Positions 1-8,921 of a DNA stretch of 64,000 nucleotides are shown one piece after another (position 1 is the first letter of the stretch; every line of letters begins with the position of its first letter). Made by a program: the position numbers and the translations under genes. The notes beneath the pieces are model-generated. The model saw only the letters and a program-made list of their open reading frames with translations, searched no databases and was not told the DNA's origin. This DNA is from Corynebacterium yonathiae (GTDB lineage: Bacteria; Actinomycetota; Actinomycetes; Mycobacteriales; Mycobacteriaceae): assembly GCF_022288805.1 (NCBI RefSeq), contig NZ_JAKOPM010000001.1, forward strand, positions 283,773 through 347,772. Reading direction: 5' to 3'.

Positions 1-426
1 CTTTTGATCCATCTCGGAGGCGATGCGTTCGGCCACGGTGCGCGCTGCAATGCGGCGCGGCTGGGTGTGGCCGATTAATCCGCGGCGGCCGCGGCCCAAA
101 TCCAGACAAATTTTTGGGATCTGGGTGGTCTTACCCGAACCGGTCTCACCGGCGATAATGACAACCTGGTTATCCCGGATGGCCGCGGCAATATCGTCTC
201 TGCGGGACGTGACGGGGAGGGAGTCGGGGTAGGTGATGGCGGGAACGGCGGCGTCGGTAAGTGCGACTCGCTCGGCCGCAGCACGGATATCAGCGCCGAT
301 TTCTTGCAACGCCTTAGGGGCGCGGGCTTTTTTCAAGCGGCGTCGGAAGGAGCGAGCTTCAGCGAGAGTGACATTGTCGAGTGCAGCGAAAAGTTCATCG
401 CGGGAAGGGGTTTCATTCATAGTCAT
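1..426 (-). CDS. hrpA: ATP-dependent helicase HrpA, N-terminal part (runs off the left edge)
   Basis: Only the first 142 or so codons are in the window. The protein is a DEAH-box helicase: a Walker A motif [13 protein letters not shown] appears about 90 residues in, followed by the family's [15 protein letters not shown] motif Ia region. HrpA-type proteins are large (about 1300 residues) and act on RNA-protein complexes. The start is either ATG at 426 or ATG at 420, two codons apart; neither has a strong Shine-Dalgarno. It is divergent from the membrane-protein gene at 533. The family call is firm; the exact start is not. Confidence 0.9.
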   Translation of the reverse strand, partial: MTMNETPSRDELFAALDNVTLAEARSFRRRLKKARAPKALQEIGADIRAAAERVALTDAAVPAITYPDSLPVTSRRDDIAAAIRDNQVVIIAGETGSGKTTQIPKICLDLGRGRRGLIGHTQPRRIAARTVAERIASEMDQK

Positions 427-532
427 GACTAGGCACAGAGTTTACCTGCCCGCCAGAAATGAGGAAAAAGTTGTTAAAGTGGCAATACTTATTCATGCAC
501 TGATTGGCATTCCTTAAGGAGGGACCCCGGTT

Positions 533-1441
533 ATGACGAACCCGTATTCGGGCGGAAATGATGATTTTCCGCGCTATGAACCGACAGATCACCCCGAAGA
601 CCGACCCAACTATGGCCAGCTTCCGTCTTATGACGGCAGCCATGAAGAAAACACCCAGGGCTATGCGGGCTACCAAGCAGGCCAGCGTCCTTATACCGGT
701 AAGGTCTCTGCAGTAGACGCCGTTTCTTGGGCGTTTAGGACCGTCTTTGGCAATTGGAAGCTGTGGATCTTGGGAGCCCTAGCGCTTTTTGCTCTAAGCA
801 TTGTTCTTGTTGTGGTTGCAGCTGGCATCAATGCTGCGGGCGACTCCGGCACGGGTCAGGCAACCGCGGGCTCTTTGGTCTCTCAACTCATTTCGACTGT
901 CCTAAGCCTTGTTTTGTCGCTGGTAGTTATGCGCCTGGCGCTTTTCCAGATTGATGACTCTCGCACCGGTTGGGGCTATCTTTTTAAGAACGTGCGCTGG
1001 TGGCAGCCGCTGGTCATCATGCTCGTCATCGGGGCGGTGTCGATGTTCATTGCATTCTCTGTAGTAGGTGGAACCGTCACTGGGCTGCTTGGTGACGCCG
1101 AGAATCTCACGGAGGAAGAAGCAACTGCGGCAGTATTAAGCGTCATGGGCATCATGGGCGTACTTTTGGTTATCAGCTTCTTTATTCAGCCGCTCTTCTC
1201 GCTAATGCAATGGTTCGCCGCCGACGGCGATAGCGTTGGTGACGCCGTGAAGAATGGCTTTCAGGCAGGTAAGAACAACTACGGTCAAATGTTGCTGCTC
1301 GCAATTTTGAACTTTTTCATCATTATCGGCGGCTTCTTGCTTCTGGGTATCGGCCTCATCGTGGCTTATCCGGTTACGCTCTTGGCGCAGGCGCATATGT
1401 TCCGCCAGTGCGCCGAGCGCAATACGATCCCGCAGGTATAG
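533..1441 (+). CDS. conserved multi-pass membrane protein of unknown function
   Basis: A 302-residue protein. The first 60 residues are hydrophilic and rich in Tyr, Gly, Pro and Asp, then come about five or six hydrophobic segments (first around residue 80, others near 120, 165, 210 and 265). It resembles the actinobacterial membrane proteins with a disordered polar N-terminus and a glycerophosphodiester-phosphodiesterase-like or YIP1-like membrane domain, but I see no catalytic motif and assign no function. The ATG has an excellent AAGGAGGGA Shine-Dalgarno about 9 bases upstream. It stands alone, divergent from hrpA and convergent with oxyR across a bidirectional terminator. Confidence 0.85.
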   Translation: MTNPYSGGNDDFPRYEPTDHPEDRPNYGQLPSYDGSHEENTQGYAGYQAGQRPYTGKVSAVDAVSWAFRTVFGNWKLWILGALALFALSIVLVVVAAGINAAGDSGTGQATAGSLVSQLISTVLSLVLSLVVMRLALFQIDDSRTGWGYLFKNVRWWQPLVIMLVIGAVSMFIAFSVVGGTVTGLLGDAENLTEEEATAAVLSVMGIMGVLLVISFFIQPLFSLMQWFAADGDSVGDAVKNGFQAGKNNYGQMLLLAILNFFIIIGGFLLLGIGLIVAYPVTLLAQAHMFRQCAERNTIPQV

Positions 1442-1453
1442 CACTAGATAGGT

Positions 1454-1489
1454 AAAGGCCACCGTTCCCTTTATGGGGCGGTGGCCTTT
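1454..1489. terminator. bidirectional terminator between the membrane-protein gene and oxyR
   Basis: A perfect 11-bp inverted repeat (AAAGGCCACCG at 1454-1464 and its complement at 1479-1489) encloses a 14-base loop. The arms end in AAA/TTT, so the hairpin can work for both convergent genes. Confidence 0.8.
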
Positions 1490-1529
1490 GGCGTGCTTGG
1501 CGACGTCGCAGCGCTCTTGGCCGGCGCGC

Positions 1530-2474
1530 CTACTGCTGAGAGCGTTCCAACGCCTTGTCGTAGGCGGAGGTGATAAGCGTGCCAAATTCGCGGAATTCCT
1601 CGCTGCGGGCAGCGGAGGAGCGGAATACGAGTCCGACCTCGCGCTCGGCTGTGACGTCGGGGGCGAAGTGGGCTATGGCGACATCCTTGCCATGGCATTC
1701 GGTGGCTAGGGCAGACTCGGGGACAAGGGTGCAGCCCAGCCCGCCCATGACCAGCTGCATGATGGTGGTTAGGGAGGAAGCGCGGGTAACAGAATTGGTG
1801 GCCTCGGCCGGGTTGATATTGGCATGACGGCAGAGATCGACGACCTGATCGCGCAAGCAGTGGCCGTCGTCAAGCAAGAGCAAATCTAGGTCCTTAAGCT
1901 CTGCGAGCTGGACATCTTCGCGGCCGGCGATGGGGTGATCGGGAGGGCAGACGATGGAGAATTTCTCCGTGTACAGCGGGCTATCTACCATGCCGGTGGC
2001 CTCTGAAGGAAGGGCCATGATGGCAAGGTCCAAGTTGCCGTTGCGCAGGCGGGTAATGAGGTGCTGGGTTTGCTCTTCTACAAAGCGAGGCTCGAGATCC
2101 GGGTAGGCCTCCACAAGCATAGAGAGAAGATCGGGGAGAATGTAGGGGGCGATGGTGGGGATAACGCCGATGGTTAGCGGTCCGGCAAGGGTGCCGTTGG
2201 CGCCGCGGGCGTGGGCCAGGAAGGTATCGGCAGCCTCGAGGGTGGCCTTGGCATAGGGAAGGAGAGTCTCACCGGCCGAGGTGACGATGACTTTGCGGGT
2301 GGAGCGCTCGATGAGCTGCAGGCCTAGACCCTGTTCGAGGGCAACGAGGCCCTGGGAAAGGGAGGGCTGGGAAATCTCTAGTTTGGCGGCCGCTGTACCG
2401 AAGTGCTTGTTTTCCGCAACGGTGACAAAGGTGCGCAGCTGAGCAAGTGTAGGGCGATACTCTTTATTATGCAT
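1530..2474 (-). CDS. oxyR: hydrogen peroxide sensor OxyR (LysR family)
   Basis: A 314-residue LysR-type regulator. The N-terminal winged helix-turn-helix (about residues 5-62) reads LAQLRTFVTVAENKHFGTAA, then comes the substrate-like sensor domain. The redox pair of classical OxyR is present: GHCLRDQVVDLC, two cysteines nine positions apart near residues 203-212, matching Cys199/Cys208 of E. coli OxyR. Oxidation to a disulfide changes how it binds promoters. I chose ATG 2474 (MHNKEYRP); a GTG three codons upstream is possible but less like homologues. It is divergent from ahpC, the usual arrangement when OxyR controls the peroxidase operon and itself. Confidence 0.93.
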   Translation of the reverse strand: MHNKEYRPTLAQLRTFVTVAENKHFGTAAAKLEISQPSLSQGLVALEQGLGLQLIERSTRKVIVTSAGETLLPYAKATLEAADTFLAHARGANGTLAGPLTIGVIPTIAPYILPDLLSMLVEAYPDLEPRFVEEQTQHLITRLRNGNLDLAIMALPSEATGMVDSPLYTEKFSIVCPPDHPIAGREDVQLAELKDLDLLLLDDGHCLRDQVVDLCRHANINPAEATNSVTRASSLTTIMQLVMGGLGCTLVPESALATECHGKDVAIAHFAPDVTAEREVGLVFRSSAARSEEFREFGTLITSAYDKALERSQQ

Positions 2475-2538
2475 GCCTATCACTCTAACACCTACCTATA
2501 GGATTTACTATTGACGCGAGCGGAAAAGATGGTATAAC
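2475..2538 (+). promoter_or_regulatory. oxyR-ahpC divergent control region, ahpC promoter
   Basis: The ahpC promoter is readable as TTGACG (2511-2516), a 16-base spacer and TATAAC (2533-2538). Just upstream, CTAT at 2477-2480 and CCTATAGG at 2495-2502 recall the ATAG/CTAT elements of OxyR sites, so OxyR probably binds here beside the -35. The promoter hexamers are seen; OxyR binding is inferred from the divergent layout. Confidence 0.6.
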
Positions 2539-2634
2539 TGATCGTGTTGGGCCGGACACGGTCCGGCCCCGCTGCTTGCACGCCAAGCGGCAGGAAACTT
2601 AGAGGAAAAGCCTTTGCTTAAGGAGTTGAAGACT

Positions 2635-3228
2635 ATGCCTATTATGACCGTCGGCGAGAAGTTCCCAGAGTTCAACCTCACCGCCCTGACCGGTGGCGAT
2701 CTGCACGACGTCAATGCTAACCAGCCGGAGGATTACTTCGAGCAGGTTTCCCTGGATAAGTACGAGGGCAAGTGGAAGGTCGTCTTCTTCTACCCGAAGG
2801 ACTTCACCTTCGTCTGCCCGACCGAGATCGCTGCCTTTGGCAAGCTGGACGAGGAATTCCAGGACCGCGATACCCAGATTCTTGGCGGTTCCACCGATAA
2901 CGAGTTCGCTCACTTCAACTGGCGCGCAACCCACCCAGAACTGAAGGAAGTTCCATTCCCAATGTTCTCCGACGTGCGCCACGACCTCATCCGCGCACTG
3001 GGTGTAGAAAACGCTGATGGCGTTGCTGACCGCGCTACCTTCATTATCGACCCGGATGGCGTTATCCAGTTCGTGTCCGTTACCCCGGATGCCGTTGGCC
3101 GTAACGTAGACGAGGTGCTGCGTGTGCTCGACGCCCTGCAGTCTGAAGAGGTCTGCGCTTGCAACTGGGAGAAGAACGACCCCACCAAGAACATTAATAA
3201 GATGGACGTCGTTCAGTCCGCTCTCTAA
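2635..3228 (+). CDS. ahpC: alkyl hydroperoxide reductase AhpC (2-Cys peroxiredoxin)
   Basis: A 197-residue peroxiredoxin that reduces H2O2, organic hydroperoxides and probably peroxynitrite. The peroxidatic cysteine lies in DFTFVCPTE (Cys61) and the resolving cysteine in the C-terminal VCACNWEK segment near residue 176. I start at MPIMTVGEKF (ATG 2635); an in-frame ATG seven codons upstream (2614) is possible but does not fit homologues. AAGGAG lies 13-18 bases before the chosen ATG. It is followed by a hairpin and then ahpD. In mycobacteria AhpC is recycled by AhpD, and the gene order suggests the same here. Confidence 0.95.
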   Translation: MPIMTVGEKFPEFNLTALTGGDLHDVNANQPEDYFEQVSLDKYEGKWKVVFFYPKDFTFVCPTEIAAFGKLDEEFQDRDTQILGGSTDNEFAHFNWRATHPELKEVPFPMFSDVRHDLIRALGVENADGVADRATFIIDPDGVIQFVSVTPDAVGRNVDEVLRVLDALQSEEVCACNWEKNDPTKNINKMDVVQSAL

Positions 3229-3249
3229 GTCTCGCTGAGATGCAGGTTT

Positions 3250-3278
3250 ACCCCGCTTTCGTGGCGGGGTTTCCTTTT
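3250..3278 (+). terminator. intrinsic terminator between ahpC and ahpD
   Basis: ACCCCGC pairs with GCGGGGT across a short loop and is followed by TTTCCTTTT. It sits inside an otherwise co-directional pair, so it probably acts as a partial terminator that leaves more ahpC than ahpD message. Confidence 0.7.
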
Positions 3279-3325
3279 AAATCCAGCGCAGAAAATTCCT
3301 ATCAAAACCTCGAAGGAGAAAAGCT

Positions 3326-3850
3326 ATGTCTATTGATAATCTGAAGTCTTCCCTGCCGGAGTACGCTAAGGACCAGAAGCTCAACTTGGGTGCCTTGACC
3401 CGCTCTAAGGACCTCGATGAGGAGCAGCTCTGGGGTTGCCTGCTGGCGTCTGCTGCCGCAACCCGCAATGACACCGTGCTGTCTGAAATCGCCGAGGAAG
3501 CTAAGGAACATCTCTCCGAGGAAGCTATCGAGGCAGCCTATGGTGTAGCTACTGTTATGGCGATGAACAACGTTGCCTACCGCGCTAAGGGCTGGTTGGG
3601 TGATGATTACGCACAGGTGAAGTTCGGCCTGCGTATGAATATCATCTCCAAGCCAGGGGTAGACAAGGCTAATTTCGAGCTGTGGAACACCGCAGTCTCC
3701 GCCATCAACGGCTGTGAGCATTGCCTGGGTGCCCACGCTCACGAGCTCAATGAAGCCGGCCTGAGCAAGGAGCAGGTCTGGGAGGCCGTCAAGGTCGCAG
3801 CCGTTGTTCAGGCTGTGGCACAGGCGATCCAGATTGAGGCTGCACGCTAA
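3326..3850 (+). CDS. ahpD: alkylhydroperoxidase AhpD
   Basis: A 174-residue CMD-fold protein that acts as a thiol reductant or adaptor for AhpC. The catalytic set of the M. tuberculosis enzyme falls at identical positions: Glu118, Cys130, Cys133 and His137 in the segment GCEHCLGAH. Length and register are therefore full. The ATG follows CGAAGGAGAAAAGCT, a strong ribosome site. It is the second gene of the peroxide operon behind ahpC, separated from it by a likely partial terminator. Confidence 0.95.
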   Translation: MSIDNLKSSLPEYAKDQKLNLGALTRSKDLDEEQLWGCLLASAAATRNDTVLSEIAEEAKEHLSEEAIEAAYGVATVMAMNNVAYRAKGWLGDDYAQVKFGLRMNIISKPGVDKANFELWNTAVSAINGCEHCLGAHAHELNEAGLSKEQVWEAVKVAAVVQAVAQAIQIEAAR

Positions 3851-3866
3851 AATCCTCAGCTTATAG

Positions 3867-3925
3867 CCGCCCTCGCGCTTGCCGATGCCCCTCATTCCGG
3901 GGCCGCGGCAGCCAGGGCGGTTTTG
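3867..3925. terminator. terminator between convergent ahpD and the DUF3516 helicase
   Basis: GCCGCCCT at 3867-3874 pairs with AGGGCGG at 3914-3920, followed by TTTTG. The interior contains a second small GC hairpin (CCCC-TCATT-CCGGGG). It lies between two convergent genes. Confidence 0.6.
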
Positions 3926-3938
3926 TCGTATCCGTTGG

Positions 3939-6482
3939 CTAGTACTCCACGCTTAAGTCCGCTAGGCGGACTTCACCAGCCTCGTCGGAGGCATCGAGAT
4001 CCACCGTAGCGACAAACTGGTAGGCGTGGTCGTCGGCCGGATCCTTGATGATCTGGCGCACGGACCAGACTCGCGAGTCAGTATCGGTCAGGCGGAAGAA
4101 CTCGGGCCCGCGAGCCGCAGGGCCGGAATCGATATCGTCGTACTCATCGAAGTAGTCATCCAAGATGGCGCCGAAGTCCGGTACCTCGTCCAGATAGTCG
4201 AGCAGTTCCGCCAAGCGGTCTTCCTTTTCTAGCGCGAAGAGCTGCACCAACCGGAACATGTAATTGCGCACCATAATGGTAAAAGCACGACGATTGGCGG
4301 TGAGGGCGGTGGGATCCTCCACGCCAAAAGCAAGCTCGCGATCCACCGTGTCTTGGTCAATGGGGGAGTCTTCGCCTGCCATCTGCGCCCATTCGTCGAC
4401 AAGCGAGGAATCTACCTGGCGGATGAGCTCGCCCAACCAGACCACGATGTCCTCGAGCTCTGGGGTGTTGTACTCGTCCGGAATAGACTGCTTAAGGGTA
4501 CGCCAGGCGTCGGTCAGGTAACGCAAGATCACGCCCTCGGAGCGGGCCAAACCGTACGTGGCGACCAAATCCGAGAAGGTCATAGCGTTTTCGAGCATGT
4601 CGCGCACGACGGATTTGGGCCGCAGCTCGAATTCCTTTACCCACGCATTGGTCTCAGCAAAGGTATCGTAGGCCTGCTCTAAAAGCTCCTCGAGTGGCTT
4701 CGGCCAGGTGATATCCTCCACGATATTCATGCGGTCTGTGTAGTCCACCCCGTCCGCCTTCAGCGCGGCAATCTCTTCGCCGCGGCGTTGCTTCTGCTGG
4801 GCGATGAGCACCTGGCGCGGATCATCCAAAATGGATTCGAATACAGAAATAACGTCGAGATTATAGGTCTCTGCTTCCGGATCTAGCAGCGAGAGTGCGG
4901 CCAAGGCGAATGGCCCCAGCGGCTGGTTGAGCGCAAAATCGCGGGGCAGCTCTCGCACTAGGTGGTAAGGGCGGCCGTAGATATCCAACCCTTTGGTGGA
5001 TTTTTGCACGACTCCTGAGTCCAACAGCCCGCGGAAGAGATCCAGAGCAGTGAGAATGTCCTTATTCTGCTTGCTGCGATTATCGTGATTGTCCCGCAGC
5101 AGGTGGCGCATGTGCTCATAGCCATTGCCATGTCGTGCCAATACATTAAGCAGCATCGAGTTAGAAACGCGGAATTGGGAGGTCAGCTGCTCGGGTTCAG
5201 CTTCAGTAAGTCGCGCGAAGGTCTTTTCGGACCACGAAACCTCGCCTTCTCGTGCGGACTTCTTCTTCAGCTTCTTAAGCCTTTTGGGGTCGTCGCCGAT
5301 CCGGCGGCGCTCTTTGGCATTTTCAATCTCGTGCTCGGGAGCCTCGACCACAACAGTGCCCTCGGTGTCATAGCCCGCGCGGCCAGCACGCCCCGCAATC
5401 TGGTGGAACTCGCGCGATTTCAGGATGCGCTGGCGCTGACCATCGAACTTGGCAAGCCCAGTCATGAGAACGGTGCGGATGGGAACATTAATACCTACGC
5501 CCAGGGTATCGGTGCCGCAGATGACCTTGAGCAGTCCCTTTTGCGCTAGGCGCTCTACAAGGCGGCGATACTTGGGGAGCATGCCCGCGTGGTGGATGCC
5601 GATTCCTTTGCGAAGGAGCTTGGAAAGATCCCTACCAAAAGCAGTGGTGAAGCGGAAACCACCTATTTCCTGGGCAATGGTCTCTTTTTCTTCTTTGGTA
5701 ATAATCCCTGAAAGGGAGGTGAGCGCTTGGGCGCGCTCAGCTGCCTCGCGCTGGGAAAAGTGCACCACATAAATGGGAGCCTTCTTATCGGCCAAGAGCT
5801 CTTCAATGGTCTCGTGCACCGCACTAAAAACATAGGAAAAGTCCAACGGCACGGGGCGGGTCGTGCCGGCAACGAGGTCGGTGGCACGACCGGTGCGACG
5901 AGTGAGGTCTTCTTCCAACCACGTGGTATCGCCCAGAGTGGCGGACATGAGTAGGAACTGCGCCTTGGATAGCTCTAGAAGCGGCACCTGCCAGGCCCAC
6001 CCGCGGTCTGGCTCGGAGTAGTAGTGGAACTCGTCCATTACCACCTGATCGATATTGGCCTCAGCGCCATCACGAAGAGCTATATTGGCCACGATCTCGG
6101 CCGTCGCGGCGATGATGGGAGCGTTGCCGTTGACGGTGGCATCGCCAGTCATCATGCCCACATTTTCGGCGCCGAAAATATCGCAAAGGGCAAAGAACTT
6201 CTCGCTCACTAGTGCCTTAATCGGAGCGGTATAAAAGCTGCGCTGGCCGCGGGCCAAGGCAATGAAGTGCGCAGCATTAGCCACCATAGATTTTCCGGAG
6301 CCAGTAGGCGTGGCGAGGATGACATTATCGCCGGCCAAGATGCCGAGCGAGGCTTCTTCCTGAGCCGGATACAAACTAATGCCCCGGCCGGTGGTCCACG
6401 AGGTAAAGGTATCCCAAATCGCCTCGTCCACGAGGGATTCGGGTACTTCCGTTAAATCTGGCAGCAGCTGAGATAAGTTCAC
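3939..6482 (-). CDS. DEAD/DEAH-box helicase with DUF3516 C-terminal domain
   Basis: An 847-residue superfamily 2 helicase. Walker A ATPTGSGKS is near residue 58, motif II DEFH near 151, motif III SAT near 182, and motif VI QIAGRAGRAG follows. The second half matches the actinobacterial DUF3516 region, as in Ski2-like helicases, so an RNA substrate is likely but unproven. Three in-frame GTGs stand at the 5' end; the third (6482, protein MNLSQLLPDL) is preferred because AAGG sits about 8 bases before it. It follows the PAC2 gene by 34 bases in the same direction, so the two probably form an operon. Confidence 0.88.
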   Translation of the reverse strand: MNLSQLLPDLTEVPESLVDEAIWDTFTSWTTGRGISLYPAQEEASLGILAGDNVILATPTGSGKSMVANAAHFIALARGQRSFYTAPIKALVSEKFFALCDIFGAENVGMMTGDATVNGNAPIIAATAEIVANIALRDGAEANIDQVVMDEFHYYSEPDRGWAWQVPLLELSKAQFLLMSATLGDTTWLEEDLTRRTGRATDLVAGTTRPVPLDFSYVFSAVHETIEELLADKKAPIYVVHFSQREAAERAQALTSLSGIITKEEKETIAQEIGGFRFTTAFGRDLSKLLRKGIGIHHAGMLPKYRRLVERLAQKGLLKVICGTDTLGVGINVPIRTVLMTGLAKFDGQRQRILKSREFHQIAGRAGRAGYDTEGTVVVEAPEHEIENAKERRRIGDDPKRLKKLKKKSAREGEVSWSEKTFARLTEAEPEQLTSQFRVSNSMLLNVLARHGNGYEHMRHLLRDNHDNRSKQNKDILTALDLFRGLLDSGVVQKSTKGLDIYGRPYHLVRELPRDFALNQPLGPFALAALSLLDPEAETYNLDVISVFESILDDPRQVLIAQQKQRRGEEIAALKADGVDYTDRMNIVEDITWPKPLEELLEQAYDTFAETNAWVKEFELRPKSVVRDMLENAMTFSDLVATYGLARSEGVILRYLTDAWRTLKQSIPDEYNTPELEDIVVWLGELIRQVDSSLVDEWAQMAGEDSPIDQDTVDRELAFGVEDPTALTANRRAFTIMVRNYMFRLVQLFALEKEDRLAELLDYLDEVPDFGAILDDYFDEYDDIDSGPAARGPEFFRLTDTDSRVWSVRQIIKDPADDHAYQFVATVDLDASDEAGEVRLADLSVEY

Positions 6483-6516
6483 CCCCACCACCTTAGCGGC
6501 GATGGGGGTGGGTTAG

Positions 6517-7581
6517 TTAGATATCGTCACCTAAGTCGCCCTCACCCTGAGCAGGATCGGGGCCATCCTCGCCATCGTCGTCCTGTGAGTACTCATCCTC
6601 GGCGGAATCTTCGCGGTCATCGATCTCGGTATTGATGATCTGCTGGCTTTCTTCTTTATCCAAAGAGGCCAAGAAGGCTTGGAATTCTTCGCTGATTTCT
6701 TCGCCGGTAGGCACGGCTTCCTCGCCTGGCATGATCGCCTGCGGGTGCTCTCTGCGGTAGCGCTCCATATATGCGTCATACTGCTGTTCGAGCTGCTGCA
6801 CCACGCCCTCGATTTCTTCCGAGCCACCAACTTGTTCTTCCAATTGGTTTTCCACCCGGGATATATCCGCCTCGATGCTACCCAAAGGAATATTGAGGCG
6901 TGCCGCCCGAGCCACCGAATCAAGCAACTGGAACGTAGCCTGTGGATAGGGCGAAGCCGCTAGGTAGTGCGGTACGTGGACGGTATAGCCAGCCACGGTG
7001 CGGTCCTTATCGGCCAGTGCCTTTTCCAAATAAAGCGCAGCAGAGCCAGGGACCATCATGGTGGAATCCATCGATAACATGTGCTCGGTTAGGCGAGAGG
7101 ACGTACCATGCGCCGTGACCACCGTGGGGCGGGTATGTGGCACGGGCATCGGCGCAGCATAGAGCATGATGGTGTCCTCGATGTTGAACTTTTCCACCAG
7201 CTTAACCACAGCCGTAGTAAATGCCTCCCAGCGCATATCCGGCTCCGGGCCAGATAGAAGGAGGAAGGTTTTGCCGGAGTTATCCCGCAGGACCTTAATA
7301 CCGAGGTCCATCGACTCGATTTCTAACGCCCGATCCTTGTCAATCGTGATGGCGGGGCGACGTGAGCGGTAATCAATAAGTTCATCAGAGTTAAATGACG
7401 CCAATTGGCGGCCTTCCAAGGCGGCCTTGAGATGGTCCGCACTTGCCTCGATGGCCTGGCCAGCGTCAGCATAACCGTGCATGGCAACAATCATGGTAGG
7501 GCCTTGTCCGTCACCGGAATCATCCCTAATCACCGGAGCCGGGTACTCCAGCTCATACATGCGGCGATCTTCTTCGTGCAT
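6517..7581 (-). CDS. PAC2 family protein
   Basis: A 354-residue protein of the PAC2 (proteasome-assembly-chaperone-like) family: MIVAMHGYADAGQA near residue 30 and the SRRPAITID region are typical. The last 90 residues are strongly acidic and probably disordered. Corynebacteria lack the 20S proteasome, so the name reflects fold, not role; function is unknown. The ATG at 7581 is set by AAGGAGGT 8 bases upstream. It is first in a two-gene unit with the DUF3516 helicase, an arrangement shared with other corynebacteria near dtxR and sigB. Confidence 0.88.
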   Translation of the reverse strand: MHEEDRRMYELEYPAPVIRDDSGDGQGPTMIVAMHGYADAGQAIEASADHLKAALEGRQLASFNSDELIDYRSRRPAITIDKDRALEIESMDLGIKVLRDNSGKTFLLLSGPEPDMRWEAFTTAVVKLVEKFNIEDTIMLYAAPMPVPHTRPTVVTAHGTSSRLTEHMLSMDSTMMVPGSAALYLEKALADKDRTVAGYTVHVPHYLAASPYPQATFQLLDSVARAARLNIPLGSIEADISRVENQLEEQVGGSEEIEGVVQQLEQQYDAYMERYRREHPQAIMPGEEAVPTGEEISEEFQAFLASLDKEESQQIINTEIDDREDSAEDEYSQDDDGEDGPDPAQGEGDLGDDI

Positions 7582-7823
7582 GTTGTGTTACCTCCTTGCA
7601 TTCTTACCTAACCCAACACCGCGGGCGTCCTCATTATTCCCGCCCGCGCTGCGAGGTTAAATAAACAATTGTGCCCCAAACTGTCGCGCATTGCCAGCGC
7701 AATCCCGGCCGGGGTGTGGACAAGCCGCTTTCCGACGCCCCCTTTACCCACCTATCCACAGAACACCACGGTCGCTCGTGCTCTGGCCTATACAAGCCTG
7801 CATGCGTAGCAGAAGCTGGGGCC

Positions 7824-8909
7824 ATGAACATTACAACACCAACGCAGCCCATCCGTACGCCCGGCGATATCCTCGCCAATATTCCAGGAATCCTCGGATT
7901 CTTTCCCTCCGAATCAGTCATCCTCATCTCCATCCAGCCCAGCCCCCATGGATATAGCATTGGACCAGTAGCCCGCCTCAACTTGAACGATATCCCCGAC
8001 GCCTTGCACGAAGTGATGGATGCATTTCATTGCGGAAACCCCGAAATCATCTTCTGCTTCGTCCTCTCACAGCGTAAAGAAGAAGAGCTTTGGGATATTT
8101 TTCACTCCCTTTACCGCTTTCAAGACCGCTCAGGACTGGGCATCGATGCCTGTTGGCTGGCCGAAGAACTATCAACTGATACCGCATATGACCTCATTTT
8201 TGGCCACGCCACCGAAAGCGGTGAAGGCCCGCTGCAGAATTGGATGGAAGGTACCATTCCAGCCATCTCGACGAGCCACTCGATGCGCGCCTGCGTAGAA
8301 AATGGCCTGCTCCCAGAACTTAATCGCAAAGACTTGGTCCGGCGCTTTAAAGACCCGAACCCGTACTTCGGGGAGGAAGAAATCGGTTCCATGGAACGCT
8401 GCGCTAAAGAGATAGCCGGACAGCTGCGTGCCGGGCACGGATACGGAACTACAGATCCAGTGCAATTGGTCAAGCACCTCATTTCCGATGTCCGCTATGT
8501 GCTCAGCGAGGTCGAATCGCTGGAGGAGACCTTGGAAAATGAAGAGTTGCTGTGCGTAGCAGCCATGTGGATGTCTACCACGTGGACCCGTGACCTAGTC
8601 ATTGCTGAGCTAGTGTCCGCACCGCAGGAAGCGGGAGACCTCCTTTTAGCGGTGGCGCGTACTTTTCAAGGGCCCATCCGCTATAACGCCCTTGCCTTGT
8701 ATGCGGCTAGCCAGGTATCCCATGAATTTGGAATTTATGCCGGTCCTGCACTTTCCGTGGTAGTAGAAGAGGCGCCCCATCACAATTTGGGGCGCCTCAT
8801 AGCGCAGGGATATCGCAGCGGAATGGGACAGCGGCTAGTCTCCAGCCTGTGTCACGGTTGCGAGCTAGCGCGCGAAGCGGCGGGCCTTCCAGTCTCTAGC
8901 TCTGCTTAG
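7824..8909 (+). CDS. DUF4192 family protein
   Basis: A 361-residue soluble protein of the actinobacterial DUF4192 family. The family opening is clear: TPGDILANIPGILGFFP-ESVILISI, with the sequence moving into an alpha-helical C-terminal half. No catalytic motif is visible and the function is unknown. I start at ATG 7824 (MNITTPTQPIRTP); the open frame reaches back to 7671 but the extra 51 residues look non-coding and have no counterpart in the family. The Shine-Dalgarno is weak, so leaderless or poorly translated mRNA is possible. It is divergent from the PAC2 gene and convergent with galE, only 12 bases apart. Confidence 0.85.
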   Translation: MNITTPTQPIRTPGDILANIPGILGFFPSESVILISIQPSPHGYSIGPVARLNLNDIPDALHEVMDAFHCGNPEIIFCFVLSQRKEEELWDIFHSLYRFQDRSGLGIDACWLAEELSTDTAYDLIFGHATESGEGPLQNWMEGTIPAISTSHSMRACVENGLLPELNRKDLVRRFKDPNPYFGEEEIGSMERCAKEIAGQLRAGHGYGTTDPVQLVKHLISDVRYVLSEVESLEETLENEELLCVAAMWMSTTWTRDLVIAELVSAPQEAGDLLLAVARTFQGPIRYNALALYAASQVSHEFGIYAGPALSVVVEEAPHHNLGRLIAQGYRSGMGQRLVSSLCHGCELAREAAGLPVSSSA

Positions 8910-8921
8910 AAACCGCGGCGT

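Noticed and set aside
7671..7823. Upstream extension of the DUF4192 protein by 51 residues
   Set aside because: Extension does not match the family, which begins at the TPTQPIRTPGDIL segment.
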